Shown: one piece after another, positions 5,997 to 7,283 of the stretch
Position numbering within the stretch: the stretch's first letter is position 1
How the letters are laid out: each line of letters begins with the position of its first letter
NCBI GenBank assembly: GCA_031278315.1
Contig: JAITKS010000128.1
Coordinates: 1-7,283, forward strand
DNA length: 7,283 nucleotides
DNA from: Planctomycetaceae bacterium
GTDB taxonomy: Bacteria; Planctomycetota; Planctomycetia; Pirellulales; Thermoguttaceae
Direction of reading: 5' to 3'
Made by a program: the position numbers and the translations under genes
Notes under the pieces: model-generated
The model's database searches: none
Told to the model about the DNA's origin: nothing
The model's input: the letters and a program-made list of their open reading frames with translations, nothing else

Positions 5997-6544
5997 CAGC
6001 TGTTTCAAGTTAAGCTTTTGGGTTATTTTGAGTGACCATTTAGTAATTTTTTTGTAGAGACGCGGTTTTTTCTTTTTCTTTTTTTTCTTGTGTTTTTTTG
6101 AATGCGGTCGTTGGTCGAACCTTTTATATTCAACGCAGGCGGCTTTGGTGAGTAAGAATGTTCCTAGTTCTTCGGGATTTAATTTTGTTGCCCATTCCCA
6201 GTCGTGATTTTCTGTAAATAAATCCAATCCGCCAACGTTTTCGATACGTTTCCCCGATCTCTGTTGCCGACACGGTTTCAGGAAGATTGGAAAATATTCC
6301 CAAAACAATGTCTCCATCCCGTGTCGGAGATTGAAGCCGAACTTCAATACGACGAATAGATAAACGCTACTTGGTTTCAGGACTTTCCAAATATCCTTGT
6401 TGTTCAAAAACAGTCCCTGTTTTCACTTCGCCGACCTGAACCAACTCGGTTGTCGGCTTCCAACGAGTTACGGCATGTTGACGAATCAAAAAAACCGTCT
6501 TTTTAGCAATAGCAGCAGAAGAATAGGATCCCACTGAAAAGAGA
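5964..6544 (-). pseudogene. IS4-family transposase remnant
   Basis: Minus-strand translation recovers the C-terminal half of an IS4-type DDE transposase in two frames. From about 6520 it reads AKKTVFLIRQHA and GEVKTGTVFEQQ, then an in-frame TAG at 6369-6367. The same frame then continues as RDGDIVLGIFSNLPETVSA and YRKRWRIG (6246-6223). The last of these is the family's Y-R-E signature with the catalytic Glu position occupied by Gly. Directly after, homology shifts by one frame to NPEELGTFLLTKAACVEYKR and a Lys-rich tail, as at the extreme C-terminus of this family. The segment that normally joins them is missing, so a deletion and frameshift lie near 6220. The N-terminal part carrying the first two catalytic Asp residues is absent, and the copy stops within a few bases of the CRISPR array. 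It cannot make an active enzyme. The family call comes from remembered motifs, not a search. Confidence 0.75.
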
Positions 6545-7203
6545 GTTTCTGAACCCCTTCGATCTGAGGGGCTTTTGTAATTAAACGCTATTCCAGATGC
6601 AACAAAGCGGGCTGGTTTCAGAACCCCTTCGATTTGAGGGGCTTTTGTAATTAAACGTAATTCCTGATGCAACAAAGCGGGCAGGTTTCTGAACCCCTTC
6701 GATCTGAGGGGCTTTTGTAATGCTCAAGACTTATCAATTGCAGTACAAGAATAGTTTCAGAACCCCTTCGATTTGAGGGGCTTTTGTAATTTCAACTTCA
6801 GATAATTGAATGCTCCGATTATAGTTTCAGAACCCCTTCGATTTGAGGGGCTTTTGTAATTATGATGCAGGATCAATAATCTGCAGCGGAAGTTTCAGAA
6901 CCCCTTCGATTTGAGGGGCTTTTGTAATTTGCCATAGTAATTTTCTATACGGTGTTATTATGTTTCAGAACCCCTTCGATTTGAGGGGCTTTTGTAATCA
7001 AAGGTAACAGACCCTCCACAAAGGTCTGTACAGTTTCAGAACCCCTTCGATTTGAGGGGCTTTTGTAATATTGGCGGTCCCTCCCCCCACAAAGGCTAGT
7101 TTCAGAACCCCTTCGATTTGAGGGGCTTTTGTAATCATTTAAATAGGTATTGGTTAAAAGGACGAAGTTTCAGAACCCCTTCGATTTGAGGGGCTTTTGT
7201 AAT
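6545..7203 (-). CRISPR. CRISPR array: ten 37-bp repeats, nine spacers
   Basis: Repeats start at 6545, 6615, 6685, 6754, 6824, 6892, 6962, 7033, 7099 and 7167, each 37 bp. Spacers are 33, 33, 32, 33, 31, 33, 34, 29 and 31 bp. On the plus strand the repeat begins GTTTCAGAACCCC and ends AGGGGCTTTTGTAAT; CCCCT/AGGGG forms a 5-bp stem. Transcription is probably leftward: the reverse complement ends in TCTGAAAC, like the common 8-nt crRNA handle, variant repeats are all at the left (6545 and 6685, each with A6T and T20C), and the right flank is AT-rich like a leader. The other eight repeats are identical. Spacers 1 and 2 differ at only four bases, and spacers 7 and 8 share a core. No cas genes are present, so the type cannot be assigned; a handle of this form is seen in several type I and type III systems. 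Confidence 0.97.
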
Positions 7204-7283
7204 GTCTTTTGCAAAAGTTTTTAAGCATAAAGGATTTACGCATAAAACCTCAAGAAAAAAATGGGATTTTTTTAACAAATTTA
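7204..7283 (-). promoter_or_regulatory. Probable CRISPR leader (partial, runs off window)
   Basis: This AT-rich segment borders the perfect-repeat end of the array. Two bases from the last repeat lies a perfect 12-bp palindrome, CTTTTGCAAAAG (7206-7217), and gcataaa is directly repeated at 7225-7231 and 7240-7246. Leaders carry the array promoter and sequences read by the integration machinery beside the first repeat. The leader assignment rests on array orientation and composition; its far end is not visible. No protein-like frame is seen here. Confidence 0.6.

Noticed and set aside
5964..6407. A 147-codon open frame as an intact small protein
   Set aside because: Its first third is out of frame with the transposase homology, which reads better in the neighbouring frame. 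Only the part below about 6220 is genuine transposase C-terminus, and its last codons come from the REP-like hairpins.
6367..6675. A 102-codon open frame on the minus strand running through repeats 1 and 2 and into the transposase remnant
   Set aside because: Its first half is CRISPR repeat and spacer DNA read in frame by chance. Only the part below about 6540 is protein-derived, and that is transposase debris.
6545..7203. Rightward (plus-strand) transcription of the CRISPR array
   Set aside because: It would put the variant repeats at the leader end and give a crRNA handle ending in TTGTAAT. The opposite orientation gives a familiar GAAAC end and an AT-rich leader beside perfect repeats.

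Overview
The window looks like low-GC bacterial chromosome, probably from the Planctomycetota (Pirellulales/Thermoguttaceae-like). Three things point there: a type III glutamine synthetase, a large secreted protein whose sequence style I associate with planctomycetes, and intergenic DNA full of short repeated phrases and hairpins. The taxonomic call is inference; there is no rRNA or other marker gene here.

Layout, left to right. (1) 1-121: repeat-rich intergenic DNA ending in an inverted-repeat motif that overlaps the next gene's stop codon. (2) 118-2238, minus strand: a 706-residue exported protein of unknown function with an Asn/Pro/Asp/Ser-rich linker. (3) 2239-3063: an intergenic block with 11-bp tandem repeats, an operator-like palindrome, and two modules bounded by inverted copies of a GTAATATATCAG-type motif. 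(4) 3064-5229, minus strand: glnN, glutamine synthetase type III, complete, with a good Shine-Dalgarno. (5) 5230-5963: about 730 bp without a credible gene, holding several hairpins and another copy of the motif. (6) About 5964-6544, minus strand: a decayed IS4-family transposase with an in-frame stop, a frameshift, an internal deletion and a missing N-terminus. (7) 6545-7203: a CRISPR array of ten 37-bp repeats and nine spacers, most likely transcribed on the minus strand from an AT-rich leader at 7204-7283. No cas gene is in the window; any adjacent cas operon would most naturally lie beyond the right edge.

The two intact genes are separated by 825 bp and show no sign of forming an operon. 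glnN assimilates ammonium in the cytoplasm; the 706-residue protein is exported. The CRISPR array and the dead transposase form a separate accessory segment. The most informative detail is that the two spacers at the old end of the array are near-identical 33-mers. Their four differences fit divergent alleles of one coding protospacer better than random decay, although four sites are few. The second is the set of at least six copies of a short inverted-repeat motif that bracket intergenic modules and, as a 27-bp pair (26/27 identical), bracket the secreted-protein gene.
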